DNA of 64,000 nt from Streptomyces sp. NBC_00536 (GTDB lineage Bacteria > Actinomycetota > Actinomycetes > Streptomycetales > Streptomycetaceae). Both the position numbers and the translations under genes were made by a program. This document shows positions 18,821 to 29,970 of the stretch, one piece after another. Each line of letters starts with the position of its first letter. Positions within the stretch are counted from its first letter, which is position 1. Under the pieces are notes generated by a model that saw only the letters and a program-made list of their open reading frames with translations, did no database searches and had not been told where the DNA came from. Location: positions 2,666,001-2,730,000 of the forward strand of contig NZ_CP107819.1 in assembly GCF_036346295.1 (NCBI RefSeq). Reading direction: 5' to 3'.

Positions 18821-20053
18821 TCAGTCGACCAGGTCGCGGACCACCGCGTCGGCCAGGAGGCGGCCGCGGAGGGTCAGGACGGCCCGGCCGGCCGCGTAGG
18901 GGCCCGCTTCCAGCAGCCCGTCCGCCAGGGCTCGACGGGACGCCGCCAGCCCAGCCGCCGCGAGCAGCGCCAACGGCACGCCGTCCACCAGCCGCAGCTC
19001 CAGCAGGATCCGCTCGACCCTCCGGTCCTCGTCCGAGAGCAGCTCGCGCCCCGCGCCCGGTGAACGCCCCTCGGCCAGCGCGGCGGCATAGGCCCCGGGG
19101 TGCTTCACGTTCCACCACCGCACCCCGCCGACGTGCGAGTGCGCGCCGGGCCCGGCGCCCCACCAGTCCGCCCCGCGCCAGTACAGCTCGTTGTGCAGGC
19201 AGCGCCCGGCCTTGGTGGTGGCCCAGTTGGACACCTCGTACCAGTGGTACCCGGCCTCCGCCATGACCGAGTCCGCGATCAGGTAGCGGTCGGCGTGCAC
19301 GTCGTCGTCCGTCATCGGGACCTCGCCCCGGCGGATCCGGCGCGCCAGCTGGGTGCCTTCCTCGACGATCAGGGCGTAGGCGCTGATGTGGTCCGGTCCG
19401 GCGCCGAGCGCGGCGGCGAGCGTGGCCCGCCAGTCGTCGTCGGATTCCCCGGGGGTGCCGTAGATGAGGTCGAGGTTGACGTGTTCGAAGCCGGCCGCCC
19501 GGGCTTCCGCGACGCACGCTTCGGGGCGGCCGGGGGTGTGGGTGCGGTCCAGGACCTTCAGGACGTGCTGTTTGGCGCTCTGCATGCCGAAGGAGACGCG
19601 GTTGAAGCCGCCGGCCCGCAGTTCGGCCAGGTACGCCGGGTCGACGGAGTCCGGGTTGGCCTCGGTGGTGATCTCGGCGTCCTCGGCGAGGCCGAATTCG
19701 TCCCGGATCGCCGCGAGCATCCGGACCAGGTCCGCGGCGGGCAGGAGCGTGGGCGTACCGCCGCCGACGAAGACCGTGCGGACGGCCCGCGGGTCGTCGC
19801 CGAGCACCTTGCGGGCGAGGCGGACCTCGTCGATGAGGGTGTCGGCGTAGTTCTCGCGGGAGGCCAGCACTCCGCCGGTGCCGCGCAGCTCGGTGGCGGT
19901 GTAGGTGTTGAAGTCGCAGTAGCCGCAGCGCGTGGCGCAGTAGGGGACGTGCAGGTAGAACCCGAGCGGCCGGTCCGCCGCACCCGCCAGGGCGTGCGAC
20001 GGCAGCGAGCCGTCTTCGGGCATGGGTTCCCCGTCGGGGAGGGCGGAAGGCAT
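18821..20053 (-). CDS. hemW: heme chaperone HemW (radical SAM, HemN-like)
   Basis: 410 residues from ATG 20053. Radical-SAM cluster motif CATRCGYCDFN near residue 40, GGGTPTLLP, the SFGMQS block and a C-terminal HemN domain. It keeps the HemW form (no extra N-terminal residues needed for coproporphyrinogen oxidase activity), so heme delivery rather than synthesis is likely. This is the usual Streptomyces neighbourhood of hrcA/lepA. Confidence 0.9.
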   Translation of the reverse strand: MPSALPDGEPMPEDGSLPSHALAGAADRPLGFYLHVPYCATRCGYCDFNTYTATELRGTGGVLASRENYADTLIDEVRLARKVLGDDPRAVRTVFVGGGTPTLLPAADLVRMLAAIRDEFGLAEDAEITTEANPDSVDPAYLAELRAGGFNRVSFGMQSAKQHVLKVLDRTHTPGRPEACVAEARAAGFEHVNLDLIYGTPGESDDDWRATLAAALGAGPDHISAYALIVEEGTQLARRIRRGEVPMTDDDVHADRYLIADSVMAEAGYHWYEVSNWATTKAGRCLHNELYWRGADWWGAGPGAHSHVGGVRWWNVKHPGAYAAALAEGRSPGAGRELLSDEDRRVERILLELRLVDGVPLALLAAAGLAASRRALADGLLEAGPYAAGRAVLTLRGRLLADAVVRDLVD

Positions 20054-20119
20054 GACCCCATTGTCCCGCACGCCGACCCCGTCCGGGTTCGGCGTGCGGG
20101 AGCACGGCCGCCGCGGGGG

Positions 20120-22009
<1,890 letters not shown>

Positions 22010-22160
22010 GACATCCTCCGGACCGGTCCACGCGGCAGGGCGTGAAGACGTGGGGACTGGCGGGTTTCTTGTGACTGGCGAGTAACCAACGAGCAGTGAT
22101 CAGAGTAGATGGCCGCCCCACCTGTGCGTAAGGGCCGACGGGCGGCCGGTTCATAACGAA

Positions 22161-22192
22161 ACGGGCCCCCGCGCGTGTGCGCGGGGGCCCGT
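22161..22192 (-). terminator. terminator after lepA
   Basis: ACGGGCCCCCGCGC (22161-22174), GTGT loop and a perfect 14-bp complement (22179-22192). On the minus strand it is followed by TTTCGTT. It lies 39 bp downstream of the lepA stop. Confidence 0.88.
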
Positions 22193-22230
22193 TCCGGTGC
22201 CATGGGGCGAAGCGTGGGGCGGAGCCGCTT

Positions 22231-24096
22231 CTACTTCTTCTTGCCGCCGGAGTCGTCGCTGGACAGCACCGCGATGAAGGCCTCCTGGGGGACCTCCACG
22301 GAGCCGACCATCTTCATCCGCTTCTTGCCTTCCTTCTGCTTCTCCAGCAGCTTCCGCTTACGGGAGATGTCACCGCCGTAGCACTTGGCGAGGACGTCCT
22401 TGCGGATGGCGCGGATGGTCTCGCGGGCGATGACCCTGGATCCGATGGCGGCCTGGATCGGGATCTCGAAGGCCTGCCGCGGGATCAGCTCGCGCAGCTT
22501 GGCGACGAGGCGCACGCCGTAGGCGTAGGCGGCGTCCTTGTGGGTGACGGCCGAGAAGGCGTCGACCTTGTCGCCGTGCAGCAGGATGTCGACCTTGACC
22601 AGCCCGGAGGCCTGCTCGCCCGTGGGTTCGTAGTCGAGGGAGGCGTAACCGCGCGTCTTGGACTTCAGCTGGTCGAAGAAGTCGAAGACGATCTCCGCGA
22701 GCGGGAGCGTGTAGCGGATCTCGACCCGGTCCTCGGAGAGGTAGTCCATCCCGAGGAGGGTGCCGCGGCGCTGCTGGCACAGCTCCATGATCGCGCCGAT
22801 GAACTCGGAGGGCGCGAGCAGGGTGGCCCGGACGACCGGCTCGAAGACGTCCTTGATCTTGCCTTCGGGGAACTCGCTCGGGTTGGTGACGGTGACCTCC
22901 TTGCCGTCCTCCAGGACGACGCGGTAGACCACGTTCGGCGCGGTGGCGATCAGGTCGAGGCCGAACTCGCGCTCCAGGCGCTCGCGCACCACGTCCAGGT
23001 GGAGCAGGCCGAGGAAGCCGACGCGGAAGCCGAAGCCGAGCGCGGCGGAGGTCTCCGGCTCGTAGACCAGCGCGGCGTCGTTGAGCTGGAGCTTGTCCAG
23101 CGCCTCGCGCAGGTCCGGGTAGTCCGAGCCGTCGAGCGGGTACAGACCGGAGAAGACCATCGGGCGCGGGTCCTTGTAGCCGCCGAGGGCCTCGGTCGCG
23201 CCGTCGTGCAGGCTGGTGATGGTGTCACCGACCTTGGACTGACGGACGTCCTTCACGCCGGTGATGATGTAGCCCACCTCGCCGACGCCGATGCCGTCGG
23301 CCGGGGTCATCTCCGGGGAGGAGACGCCGATCTCCAGCAGCTCGTGCGTGGCGCCGGTCGACATCATCCGGATGCGCTCGCGCTTGTTGAGCTGGCCGTC
23401 GACGACACGGACGTAGGTGACGACACCGCGGTACGAGTCGTAGACGGAGTCGAAGATCATCGCGCGGGCGGGGGCATCCTTGGGGCCGACCGGGGCCGGG
23501 ACCGTGGCGACGATCTTGTCGAGCAGCACGTCCACGCCGAGACCGGTCTTCGCCGAGACGCGCAGGACGTCCTCGGGCTGGCAGCCGACCAGGTTCGCGA
23601 GTTCCTCGGCGAACTTCTCCGGCTGGGCGGCCGGCAGGTCGATCTTGTTCAGGACCGGCACGATCGCCAGGTCCTTCTCCATCGCCAGGTACAGGTTGGC
23701 GAGGGTCTGCGCCTCGATGCCCTGGGCGGCGTCCACGAGCAGGACCGTGCCCTCGCACGCGGCGAGGGAGCGGGACACCTCGTAGGTGAAGTCGACGTGC
23801 CCGGGGGTGTCGATCATGTTCAGGATGTGCGTGCTGCCCTGGCTGTCACCCGTGGTGGGCGCCCAGGGCAGGCGGACCGCCTGCGATTTGATCGTGATGC
23901 CGCGCTCACGCTCGATGTCCATGCGGTCGAGGTACTGGGCACGCATCTGCCGAGAGTCGACGACGCCGGTCAGCTGCAGCATCCGGTCGGCGAGGGTCGA
24001 CTTGCCATGGTCGATGTGCGCGATGATGCAGAAATTGCGGATCAGCGCCGGGTCGGTACGGCTCGGCTCGGGCACGTGGCTAGGGATCGCGGGCAC
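22231..24096 (-). CDS. lepA: elongation factor 4 (LepA)
   Basis: 621 residues from GTG 24096, beginning [21 protein letters not shown]. GTPase motifs AHIDHGKST (G1), RGITIK (G2), DTPGHVDF (G3), NKIDLP (G4), domain III/IV and the LepA-specific C-terminal domain ending in [10 protein letters not shown]. It back-translocates stalled ribosomes. It is divergent from rpsT as in other actinomycetes. Confidence 0.95.
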   Translation of the reverse strand: MPAIPSHVPEPSRTDPALIRNFCIIAHIDHGKSTLADRMLQLTGVVDSRQMRAQYLDRMDIERERGITIKSQAVRLPWAPTTGDSQGSTHILNMIDTPGHVDFTYEVSRSLAACEGTVLLVDAAQGIEAQTLANLYLAMEKDLAIVPVLNKIDLPAAQPEKFAEELANLVGCQPEDVLRVSAKTGLGVDVLLDKIVATVPAPVGPKDAPARAMIFDSVYDSYRGVVTYVRVVDGQLNKRERIRMMSTGATHELLEIGVSSPEMTPADGIGVGEVGYIITGVKDVRQSKVGDTITSLHDGATEALGGYKDPRPMVFSGLYPLDGSDYPDLREALDKLQLNDAALVYEPETSAALGFGFRVGFLGLLHLDVVRERLEREFGLDLIATAPNVVYRVVLEDGKEVTVTNPSEFPEGKIKDVFEPVVRATLLAPSEFIGAIMELCQQRRGTLLGMDYLSEDRVEIRYTLPLAEIVFDFFDQLKSKTRGYASLDYEPTGEQASGLVKVDILLHGDKVDAFSAVTHKDAAYAYGVRLVAKLRELIPRQAFEIPIQAAIGSRVIARETIRAIRKDVLAKCYGGDISRKRKLLEKQKEGKKRMKMVGSVEVPQEAFIAVLSSDDSGGKKK

Positions 24097-24220
24097 GCAG
24101 TGTCCTGATTCTCGGGTCGCAGTCGAAACGAAGGTCAGAGCGAAAGTCGGATCTCGTCGGAGCGAAGTCGGATCTATACGCAGACTCCCATGGTCCCATG
24201 GCCGGGGCAGTGCGGCCGGT

Positions 24221-24250
24221 TTGGGCCGGTCGGAGCGCGGCTGGTACCCT
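24221..24250 (+). promoter_or_regulatory. possible vegetative promoter of rpsT
   Basis: TTGGGC (24221-24226), an 18-bp spacer and TACCCT (24245-24250) lie about 80 bp before the rpsT start. The match to -35/-10 consensus is modest. Confidence 0.35.
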
Positions 24251-24330
24251 GGGCAGCTGTGTGTCGTCTGCCCTCTCAGCGGACGGCGCGCAATCCGAAG
24301 ATCAAACTCTGAACCTGAAAAGGCTCTTTC

Positions 24331-24597
24331 GTGGCGAACATCAAGTCCCAGATCAAGCGGAACAAGACCAACGAGAAGGCGCGCCTGCGTAACAAGGCCG
24401 TCAAGTCGTCGCTCAAGACCGCGATCCGCAAGGCCCGCGAGGCCGCCGCCGCCGGTGACGTCGAGAAGGCCACCGTGGCTTCTCGCGCCGCTTCGCGTGC
24501 GCTCGACAAGGCTGTCTCGAAGGGTGTCATCCACAAGAACGCCGCCGCCAACAAGAAGTCGGCGCTGGCGCTCAAGGTCGCCACCCTGCAGGGCTGA
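24331..24597 (+). CDS. rpsT: 30S ribosomal protein S20
   Basis: 88 residues from GTG 24331. The complete S20 pattern is present: [29 protein letters not shown] at the start and [18 protein letters not shown] at the end. Very Lys/Ala-rich, binds 16S rRNA. The integrated element starts 70 bp downstream of its stop, so the coding region is intact. Confidence 0.97.
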   Translation: MANIKSQIKRNKTNEKARLRNKAVKSSLKTAIRKAREAAAAGDVEKATVASRAASRALDKAVSKGVIHKNAAANKKSALALKVATLQG

Positions 24598-24666
24598 GCT
24601 TTCTGATGTGAACGCCGGGACGGACCCAGCGGGCCCTCTCTCCCGCTCCTGACCGGCACCCCGCGC

Positions 24667-24705
24667 CGCACACGGCCTGCGTTCGCCACGCGGGTGCGGC
24701 GCACA
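24667..24705. mobile_element. attL: left 39-bp attachment repeat
   Basis: Bases 24667-24705 are identical to 40256-40294; the match breaks at 24666/40255 and 24706/40295. The core overlaps a hairpin whose 9-bp arms are GCGCCGCAC (24663-24671) and GTGCGGCGC (24694-24702), the probable rpsT terminator. The left arm is only intact on this chromosomal side. The integrase gene begins its neighbourhood 89 bp away. Confidence 0.9.
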
Positions 24706-24732
24706 AAGAAACACCAGGTCATAGGCCTAAAA

Positions 24733-24771
24733 CGTACTGCCCGCCCGGATCCCCCCGGTGCGGGCAGTACG
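24733..24771 (-). terminator. bidirectional terminator of the integrase operon
   Basis: CGTACTGCCCGC (24733-24744) and its perfect 12-bp complement (24760-24771). It is followed by CATTTTG on the plus strand and by TTTTAGG on the minus strand. It lies 23 bp past the integrase stop and just inside attL, so it also insulates the element from rpsT. Confidence 0.85.
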
Positions 24772-24793
24772 CATTTTGTACACGTGGATTGGA

Positions 24794-25981
24794 TCAGACC
24801 TCCGCAGTACGGGCGAGCACTGCGGACCGGCGGCCGACCTCCAGAGCGTCGGCAACCTCGTCCAGACGGTCCGGGAACAGATGCCCGTAGACGTCGAGCG
24901 TCATGGCTGCCGACTTGTGGCCGAGCATCAGCTGGACCACCTTCACGTCGGCCCCGGCCGCGATGGCCAGTGACGCCGCAGTGTGCCTCAGCTTGTGCGG
25001 CGTGATCCCCAGGCCGGACAGGCCCGCCTCCTCCACCGCGGCATCGAACTCCGGCCGCCACGTCCCGTACCTCAGGTGCGTGCCATCTGCCCCCGCGAAG
25101 ACGAGAGCGCTCGCAGCCCGGCCCTCCACAAGCGGCTTCACCAGCTCAACCAGCGACCGCAGCAGGGGAACGGACCGCTTCTCGTGGTTCTTCACCGGCC
25201 CGAGCTTCATCCCGCCCGTGACGCGGGTGTGGGCCTGCACGATCCGAAGCCGACGCTGCTCAAGCTGCAGGCGTCCGACCTTGAGGGCGGTGGCCTCGCT
25301 CCAGCGGATGCCGCAATAGCCCAGCACGAGGATCAGCGTCCGGTACTCTCCCGCCGCGTCCGCCAAGGCCGCCAGCTGCTCGTGGGTGAGATAGACGTGC
25401 TCGTCATCGTCCTCGGACTTGGCCAGCTCGTGACCGGCGAACGGATTCGCGTGCACCCTGCCAGCCTGCAAGGCCCTCTTCATCACCATGCTGGCGACCA
25501 GGTGCACCTTCTCCACCCGGGCCGCGCTGAGCACCTTGCCGCGCTTACCCGGCTGCTTGCCCAGCTCGGTCAGCCAGGCCGACACGTCTTCCCAGCGAAT
25601 GGCGGCGACCTGCCACGTACCCCACTTCGGGATCACGTACAGGTCGAGCAGCTCCCGGTAGTCGTTCCGGGTCCGCTCCACCGGCTTCCGCAACGCGCCA
25701 TGCCACTCCTCGGCCACCTCCGAGAACAGCGTCTTCCCCTGCTTCGGATCCCGGTACGAGCCCTTAGCGAGCCTGGCCGTCAGCGCGCCCACCTCGGCCT
25801 CCGCCTGAGGGAGCTTCTGGAAGGTGAGCGCCTTCCCCTTGTTGTCCGGCCCATACCAGCGGACCCGCCACCGGCCGGGGGGCTGGCGCTTGCTGCCCTT
25901 GCGTTTCGCGGCCTGCCAGTTCTCCATGGCCAGCTGGTAGTCCGCATGGGTCTCGCGGTCCTCGATCCAGACTCGCGCCAT
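24794..25981 (-). CDS. tyrosine site-specific integrase
   Basis: 395 residues. N-terminal AP2-like arm (RWRVRWYGPDNKGKALTF), a SAM-like core-binding domain (residues 90-180) and a catalytic domain with all active residues: GYCGIRWSEA (Arg), KNHEKRSVPL (Lys), HKLRHTAAS (His-x-x-Arg), LGHKSAAMT (His) and DVYGHL (Tyr nucleophile). It should recombine the 39-bp core for insertion and, with the excisionase, removal. The start overlaps the XRE repressor stop by TGATG. Its position next to attL is typical of an integrated element. Confidence 0.95.
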   Translation of the reverse strand: MARVWIEDRETHADYQLAMENWQAAKRKGSKRQPPGRWRVRWYGPDNKGKALTFQKLPQAEAEVGALTARLAKGSYRDPKQGKTLFSEVAEEWHGALRKPVERTRNDYRELLDLYVIPKWGTWQVAAIRWEDVSAWLTELGKQPGKRGKVLSAARVEKVHLVASMVMKRALQAGRVHANPFAGHELAKSEDDDEHVYLTHEQLAALADAAGEYRTLILVLGYCGIRWSEATALKVGRLQLEQRRLRIVQAHTRVTGGMKLGPVKNHEKRSVPLLRSLVELVKPLVEGRAASALVFAGADGTHLRYGTWRPEFDAAVEEAGLSGLGITPHKLRHTAASLAIAAGADVKVVQLMLGHKSAAMTLDVYGHLFPDRLDEVADALEVGRRSAVLARTAEV

Positions 25982-26553
25982 CAGCCCTCCTCGAAGGCTT
26001 CGGGATCCAGCTGCTTCAAGCGGTCCAGGCTGGCGCCGCCGATGGAGGCCAGGAATTCGTACTTCTGCCGCACCTGTGCCAGCTGGTCCGGCGTCCGCTC
26101 ACCACGCAGGATGAGGTAGTTCGGTTCCCTCAGCCACTGGGGCAGTCCGTACAGCTGGTGCTCCATCTGCTGCGTCTGCTCAAATCCCTCCTTGAGCAAG
26201 AGGGGCCTACGCCCCTGAGCCCAGGCCCAGGCATCCGAGGCAGGCATCGAGCCCCCTCCGGTGACCTCCACTGTGTCCTTGGGAGAAGGCGTCAGCGGCA
26301 GCAGCAGCGCCGAGGGAGAAACGCCGAAGACGACAGCCAACGCGGACAGATCATCAACGGTCACCTGCCGCTCTTGGCGCTCGATCTTCGCCACAGCCGA
26401 CGGAGCGATAGGCCTGCCAACCTTCTCCAGAGCGGCGGACAGGCTGTAGATGGATAGACCTCTCAGCTCGCGCACGCGGCGAACGTTCGCGGCGACGTTC
26501 GCGGCAGTAGATCCGTACTGGGTGGCGGCCCGGGGCCGGCGCGTCTCGCTCAT
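25981..26553 (-). CDS. XRE-family repressor of the element
   Basis: 190 residues from ATG 26553. HTH in the N-terminal 80 residues (ANVRRVRELRGLSIYSLSAALEKVG...IAPSAVAKIERQERQVTVDDLSALAVVFGVSPSALLL). The C-terminal 100 residues, ending DRLKQLDPEAFEEG, are shared with regulators beside integrases in actinomycetes and probably sense a signal or dimerise. It is divergent from the excisionase gene across 120 bp of operator-like repeats, and upstream of and coupled to the integrase. By place it is the master repressor (compare Stl of SaPIs); that role is inference. Confidence 0.85.
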   Translation of the reverse strand: MSETRRPRAATQYGSTAANVAANVRRVRELRGLSIYSLSAALEKVGRPIAPSAVAKIERQERQVTVDDLSALAVVFGVSPSALLLPLTPSPKDTVEVTGGGSMPASDAWAWAQGRRPLLLKEGFEQTQQMEHQLYGLPQWLREPNYLILRGERTPDQLAQVRQKYEFLASIGGASLDRLKQLDPEAFEEG

Positions 26554-26673
26554 GGTCCACAGACTAGGCGGCGGGGGTGTCCATTTCACGCTGTGAGGTG
26601 TTACCTTCATCTCTGTCACGTGTCGACTCTACACATTTCAGTGTCGAGAGTGAACACCAGTGAGGAGGTATTC
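26554..26673. promoter_or_regulatory. divergent control region between repressor and excisionase genes
   Basis: Two related imperfect dyads, GTGTCGACTCTACAC and GTGTCGAGAGTGAACAC, lie side by side at about 26618-26657, each with GTGT at one end and ACAC at the other. GAGGAGGT just before 26674 is a strong ribosome site for the excisionase. The dyads are the likely operators of the XRE repressor. Confidence 0.6.
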
Positions 26674-26916
26674 ATGACCACCAAAACGGTGGCCGCAGCG
26701 ATCAAGAAGGCCATCCGCGACGAGCTACTCAGCCCGCGGCAGGTCGAATCGGAGTACGGGTTCAGCGTGCAGACCCTCGCCAACTGGCGGTGGACGGAGC
26801 AAGGGCCGGACTACATCAAGACCAGTCCCGGCCGCGGCGGACGGATCCGATACAAGCGCTCCGCGATCGAACGGTGGCTCGACGAGCGCACCGTGAGCGG
26901 AGGCGCCGCAGCATGA
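26674..26916 (+). CDS. AlpA/excisionase-like helix-turn-helix protein
   Basis: 80 residues from ATG 26674, chosen for the GAGGAGGT site upstream. MerR-type HTH_17 motif: LLSPRQVESEYGFSVQTLANWRWTEQGPDYIKTSPG...IRYKRSAIERWLDER. Such proteins bind next to att sites to direct excision, and in satellites can also activate transcription. First gene of the rightward operon; its stop overlaps the next start (ATGA). Confidence 0.85.
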   Translation: MTTKTVAAAIKKAIRDELLSPRQVESEYGFSVQTLANWRWTEQGPDYIKTSPGRGGRIRYKRSAIERWLDERTVSGGAAA

Positions 26917-27218
26917 ACCGGAACGCGAAGGACCCCCGGCAGGGCCTAACTGCCAGGGGTCCGGAAGTCTCCGCGGCTGGCGGTTCGACTACGTCCAGCC
27001 TCTCACAGGAGCAGGCCCCGCGTGTAGCGGGTCGGCTCGACACGTACAGGTCCCGGTCCCGGAAGTGGCACCGGCAGGTCAAGGTCGAGCGGTGCCCCGG
27101 ATGCGGACACCCGCATCTGCACCGCGCACCTCTCCCGCTCGTTCGCTCCGTCCTCAAGACCGGCCCGTGCGGGCTCACTTACGTCGTGCAGCTGCGCGTC
27201 GAGGCGGTGACCGGGTGA
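26913..27218 (+). CDS. small zinc-finger protein of the element
   Basis: 101 residues from ATG 26913, overlapping the excisionase stop. Low-complexity first half, then VERCPGCGHPHLHRAPL, a C-x2-C-x2-H-x-H zinc motif, and a GLTYVVQLRVEAV strand at the end. No known function. It sits between excisionase and primase genes and overlaps the latter by GTGA, so it may assist replication. Confidence 0.7.
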   Translation: MNRNAKDPRQGLTARGPEVSAAGGSTTSSLSQEQAPRVAGRLDTYRSRSRKWHRQVKVERCPGCGHPHLHRAPLPLVRSVLKTGPCGLTYVVQLRVEAVTG

Positions 27219-29530
27219 GCGCATTCGCTCGCGTCACCGATGCTCTCGACGCGCACGGCAGCAAGGGCCGCGGCAACGCCTGGCAGTGCGTCGCCCACGA
27301 GGACCGTTCGCCGTCCCTGTCGGTCACCAACGGCGCCAAGGGCGTGGTCATCAACTGCCACGCCGGATGCGCGACCGAGGACGTCGTCAGCGCCCTCGGC
27401 CTGACCATGGCGGACCTGTTCGACGAGCCCCTGCAGAAGCGGGAACGTCCCCAGGTCGTCGCCGAGTACCCCTACGTCGACGAGCACGGCCAGGTCCTTC
27501 TCCTCGTGCGGCGCATCGAACCGGGCTACGACGGGGAGCGCAAGACGTTCCGGCAGTACCGGCCCGATGGGCAGCCGGGGGTGTCCGGCATCCGCCGAGT
27601 GCTCTACCGGCTCCCCGAAGTCCTCAAGGCGGTGAAGGCCGGCGGCCCCGTGTTCGTTGTCGAGGGCGAGAAGGACGTCGACAACCTGCGGGCCACCGGT
27701 GCCACTGCCACGTGCAACGTGGGAGGGGCGGGGAAGTGGAGCGACGACTACACCCGCTCCCTGGTCGGCGCCTCCGAGGTCATCGTCATCCGTGACCGCG
27801 ACGAACCGGGCGCCAAGCACGCCGCGGCTGTCGTGGCGTCGGTCCAGGCGGCCGGGATCCCGGTCCGGGTGCTGGAGCCGGCGCGCGGTAAGGACGTCTC
27901 AGACCACCTTGCGGCGGGGCTCGGCTACCCGGATCTGCTCACCCCGGATTCGCATCCCACAAATCCCAAAATGCCGGTGCCGTCCCAGGGAGCGGGACCG
28001 GACCCGAGTTCTGGGATTTCTGGGACGCAGATCCTTGATGGCGGGTGGGACGAGCCGATCTCTCTGGCAGCGGCCCCGGTCCCGCCGTTCCCCGTCGCCT
28101 CCCTGGGGAGCCTCGGCGAGTTCGTCACCGCGGCGGCCGAGTCCCTGCAGGTGCCCGTCGACCTGGTCGCGTTCGCCGCTCTGGCGACCATCTCCACGGC
28201 GACGGGCGGCCGGCGGCGGGTGCAGGTGAAGTCCGATTGGCAGGAGTCGACGGCCCTGTACCTCGCGGCCCTGGCGGATTCCTCCGAGAAGAAGACGCCC
28301 GCCCTGAACGCCGCCGCGAACCCGCTCCGGGAGGTCGAGGAGGAGCTGATGGAGGCGGCTCGCCCCGACGTCGAGGCGACCGCCCAGGAAATCCGCATCA
28401 CCACGGCCCGTATGACGAAGGCCGAGCAGAACGCCGCCAACTCCGACAGTGACAAGCGGCTGTCGGCTGAGGCGGATGCCGAAGCGGCCCGCGTGAAGCT
28501 CCTTGAGCTGGGCGACGCCCCGGAGCTGCCCCGGCTCCTGGTCCGCGACATCACCCTCGAAGCGCTCGCCAAGCGCATGTACGAGCAGGGAGGCCGGATC
28601 GGTTCCCTGGCTTCCGAGGGCGGCCTGTTCAAGGTCGCGGCGGGCCTGTACGGCAACAACGGCAAGGCCAATACCGATCTGCTGCTTGAGGCGTACACGG
28701 GAGGTCCGTACACCATCGACCGCACCGGCCGGGCGTCTTCTCGGATGTCACACACGTTCCTGGCCCTCGGCTTGATCGTGCAGCCCGGCATCATCTCCGG
28801 GCTGGAGAAGCAGAACCCCGAGTTCAGGCAGTCCGGTCTCCTGGGCCGCTTCCTGTACGCGAAGCCGGCACCCACGGAGACGGACACCTTCGACTCCCCG
28901 CCTATCCCCGTCCAGATCGCCAACGCCTACGACCACCGGATCCGGGACCTCATCAAGCAGGTGTGGGCCAGCCCCGACGTCCTGACGATCGAGCTGTCGG
29001 AACCGGCCCGGAAGGCGTTCGGGGAGTTCTACAACGCGTTCGCCAAGCGGCGGAAGCCCGGCGGGGACCTGCACGACCTCGCTGACTGGGCGGGCAAGCT
29101 GCGCGGCCAGCTCATCCGCGTAGCGGCCTGCCTCAGCCTTTACGAGGACCCCGGCGCCCGCGAGATCAGCCATCAGCGCATCACGGACGTCCTGGCGATG
29201 ACCCCGTACTTCATCGCCCACGCCCGCGCCGTGTTCGACCTCATGGGCAAGAACCGCGAAGGAGCCGTCAAACCCCTCCGAGACGTCGTCGGCTGGCTCC
29301 GGAGCCGCAGCAACCCCGGGGACTCCTTCTCCGCCCGCGATGCCTGGCAGGCCCTTAAAGGCCGGGAGTGGGCCACGGAGATGGACGTCATGAACGACGT
29401 CCTTCTGCAGTTGGAGGAGTACGGCTGGCTGGCGCTGATTCCCCCACCCGATACCGCACGGCGCGGGCGCAAGCCCTCCCCTCGATTCGACGTACACCCC
29501 TACATCGCGACGGCCAAGGAGGCCCCGTGA
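27215..29530 (+). CDS. primase-helicase-like replication protein (zinc-TOPRIM-DUF3987)
   Basis: 771 residues from GTG 27215. Residues 20-70 form a DnaG-like zinc site (WQCVAHEDRSPSLSV...VVINCHAGCATEDVVSALGL). Residues 145-230 are a TOPRIM domain: VVEGEKDVDNL with the catalytic Glu and VIRDRDEPGAKH with the acidic D-x-D. A linker of about 40 residues follows, then a DUF3987 ATPase-like domain (residues 285-770). Its Walker-A position reads ADSSEKKTPAL, which lacks the usual glycines, and a Walker-B-like IGSLASEGGLF is near residue 465. The plan suggests primase plus helicase for autonomous replication of the excised element. The linker DNA contains repeats (see 27955). Confidence 0.85.
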   Translation: MSAFARVTDALDAHGSKGRGNAWQCVAHEDRSPSLSVTNGAKGVVINCHAGCATEDVVSALGLTMADLFDEPLQKRERPQVVAEYPYVDEHGQVLLLVRRIEPGYDGERKTFRQYRPDGQPGVSGIRRVLYRLPEVLKAVKAGGPVFVVEGEKDVDNLRATGATATCNVGGAGKWSDDYTRSLVGASEVIVIRDRDEPGAKHAAAVVASVQAAGIPVRVLEPARGKDVSDHLAAGLGYPDLLTPDSHPTNPKMPVPSQGAGPDPSSGISGTQILDGGWDEPISLAAAPVPPFPVASLGSLGEFVTAAAESLQVPVDLVAFAALATISTATGGRRRVQVKSDWQESTALYLAALADSSEKKTPALNAAANPLREVEEELMEAARPDVEATAQEIRITTARMTKAEQNAANSDSDKRLSAEADAEAARVKLLELGDAPELPRLLVRDITLEALAKRMYEQGGRIGSLASEGGLFKVAAGLYGNNGKANTDLLLEAYTGGPYTIDRTGRASSRMSHTFLALGLIVQPGIISGLEKQNPEFRQSGLLGRFLYAKPAPTETDTFDSPPIPVQIANAYDHRIRDLIKQVWASPDVLTIELSEPARKAFGEFYNAFAKRRKPGGDLHDLADWAGKLRGQLIRVAACLSLYEDPGAREISHQRITDVLAMTPYFIAHARAVFDLMGKNREGAVKPLRDVVGWLRSRSNPGDSFSARDAWQALKGREWATEMDVMNDVLLQLEEYGWLALIPPPDTARRGRKPSPRFDVHPYIATAKEAP
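27955..28025. repeat. TCCCA/TGGGA iteron-like dyad inside the primase gene
   Basis: TCCCACAAATCCCA (27955-27968) is complementary, with one mismatch, to TGGGATTTCTGGGA (28012-28025), with another TCCCA at 27982. The repeats lie in the codons of the unconstrained linker between the TOPRIM and DUF3987 domains and are A/T-richer than the surroundings. They may be a replication origin embedded in the replication gene. Confidence 0.5.
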
Positions 29531-29970
29531 ACGTTGACGACATCGTGGCCGAGCGGATAGAGCAGGCACGCCGAAGAATGGCAGCCGATCGGTGGCGGCG
29601 TGCCGAACTCGCAGCGGCGCGGGAGCGCGGCCTGCAGGCCCGGCACGCCGCCAAGCTCAAGCGCCCTGAAGAGCGGGCGGCCACCCCCTGGCCATCTCTG
29701 TATGAGTACGCGCTGGCCCACCGATGCCCCGCCTGCCGGGCACCCATCGGCACTCCCTGTACGGCACCCAGGAAGCAGGCGGCAGCAGCAAGGAGGAACG
29801 GCCTGCGGTGCGAACTCGGCCTCGCCCCCTGCGACACCCGCAACGAGGAGATGCACGCGGCCCGCCACGACATCGGCCGACGGCACTACCGGCGCGACGT
29901 CGGCAACGCCCCCTGGCCTGAGGGCCGGATCCCCGGCCAGCGATACGACTCCCTCGACGGTGCCGCATGA
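29527..29970 (+). CDS. phage-type zinc-finger protein
   Basis: 147 residues from GTG 29527 (GTGA overlap with the primase). A basic, helical N-terminal half (AERIEQARRRMAADRWRRAELAAARERG) precedes HRCPACRAPIGTPCTAPRKQ, a zinc-binding C-x2-C knuckle with a trailing Cys common in actinophage proteins. Possibly nucleic-acid binding. It overlaps the next gene by ATGA. Confidence 0.75.
   Translation: MNVDDIVAERIEQARRRMAADRWRRAELAAARERGLQARHAAKLKRPEERAATPWPSLYEYALAHRCPACRAPIGTPCTAPRKQAAAARRNGLRCELGLAPCDTRNEEMHAARHDIGRRHYRRDVGNAPWPEGRIPGQRYDSLDGAA

Noticed and set aside
24612..24671. Possible small peptide ending in the att core, restored across attB as ...HTKQYERYQQ
   Set aside because: No start codon in frame after the TGA at 24609.
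24667..24705. att core as the 3' end of a tRNA gene
   Set aside because: The T-loop-like TTCGCCA lacks A58 and no cloverleaf can be built on either strand.
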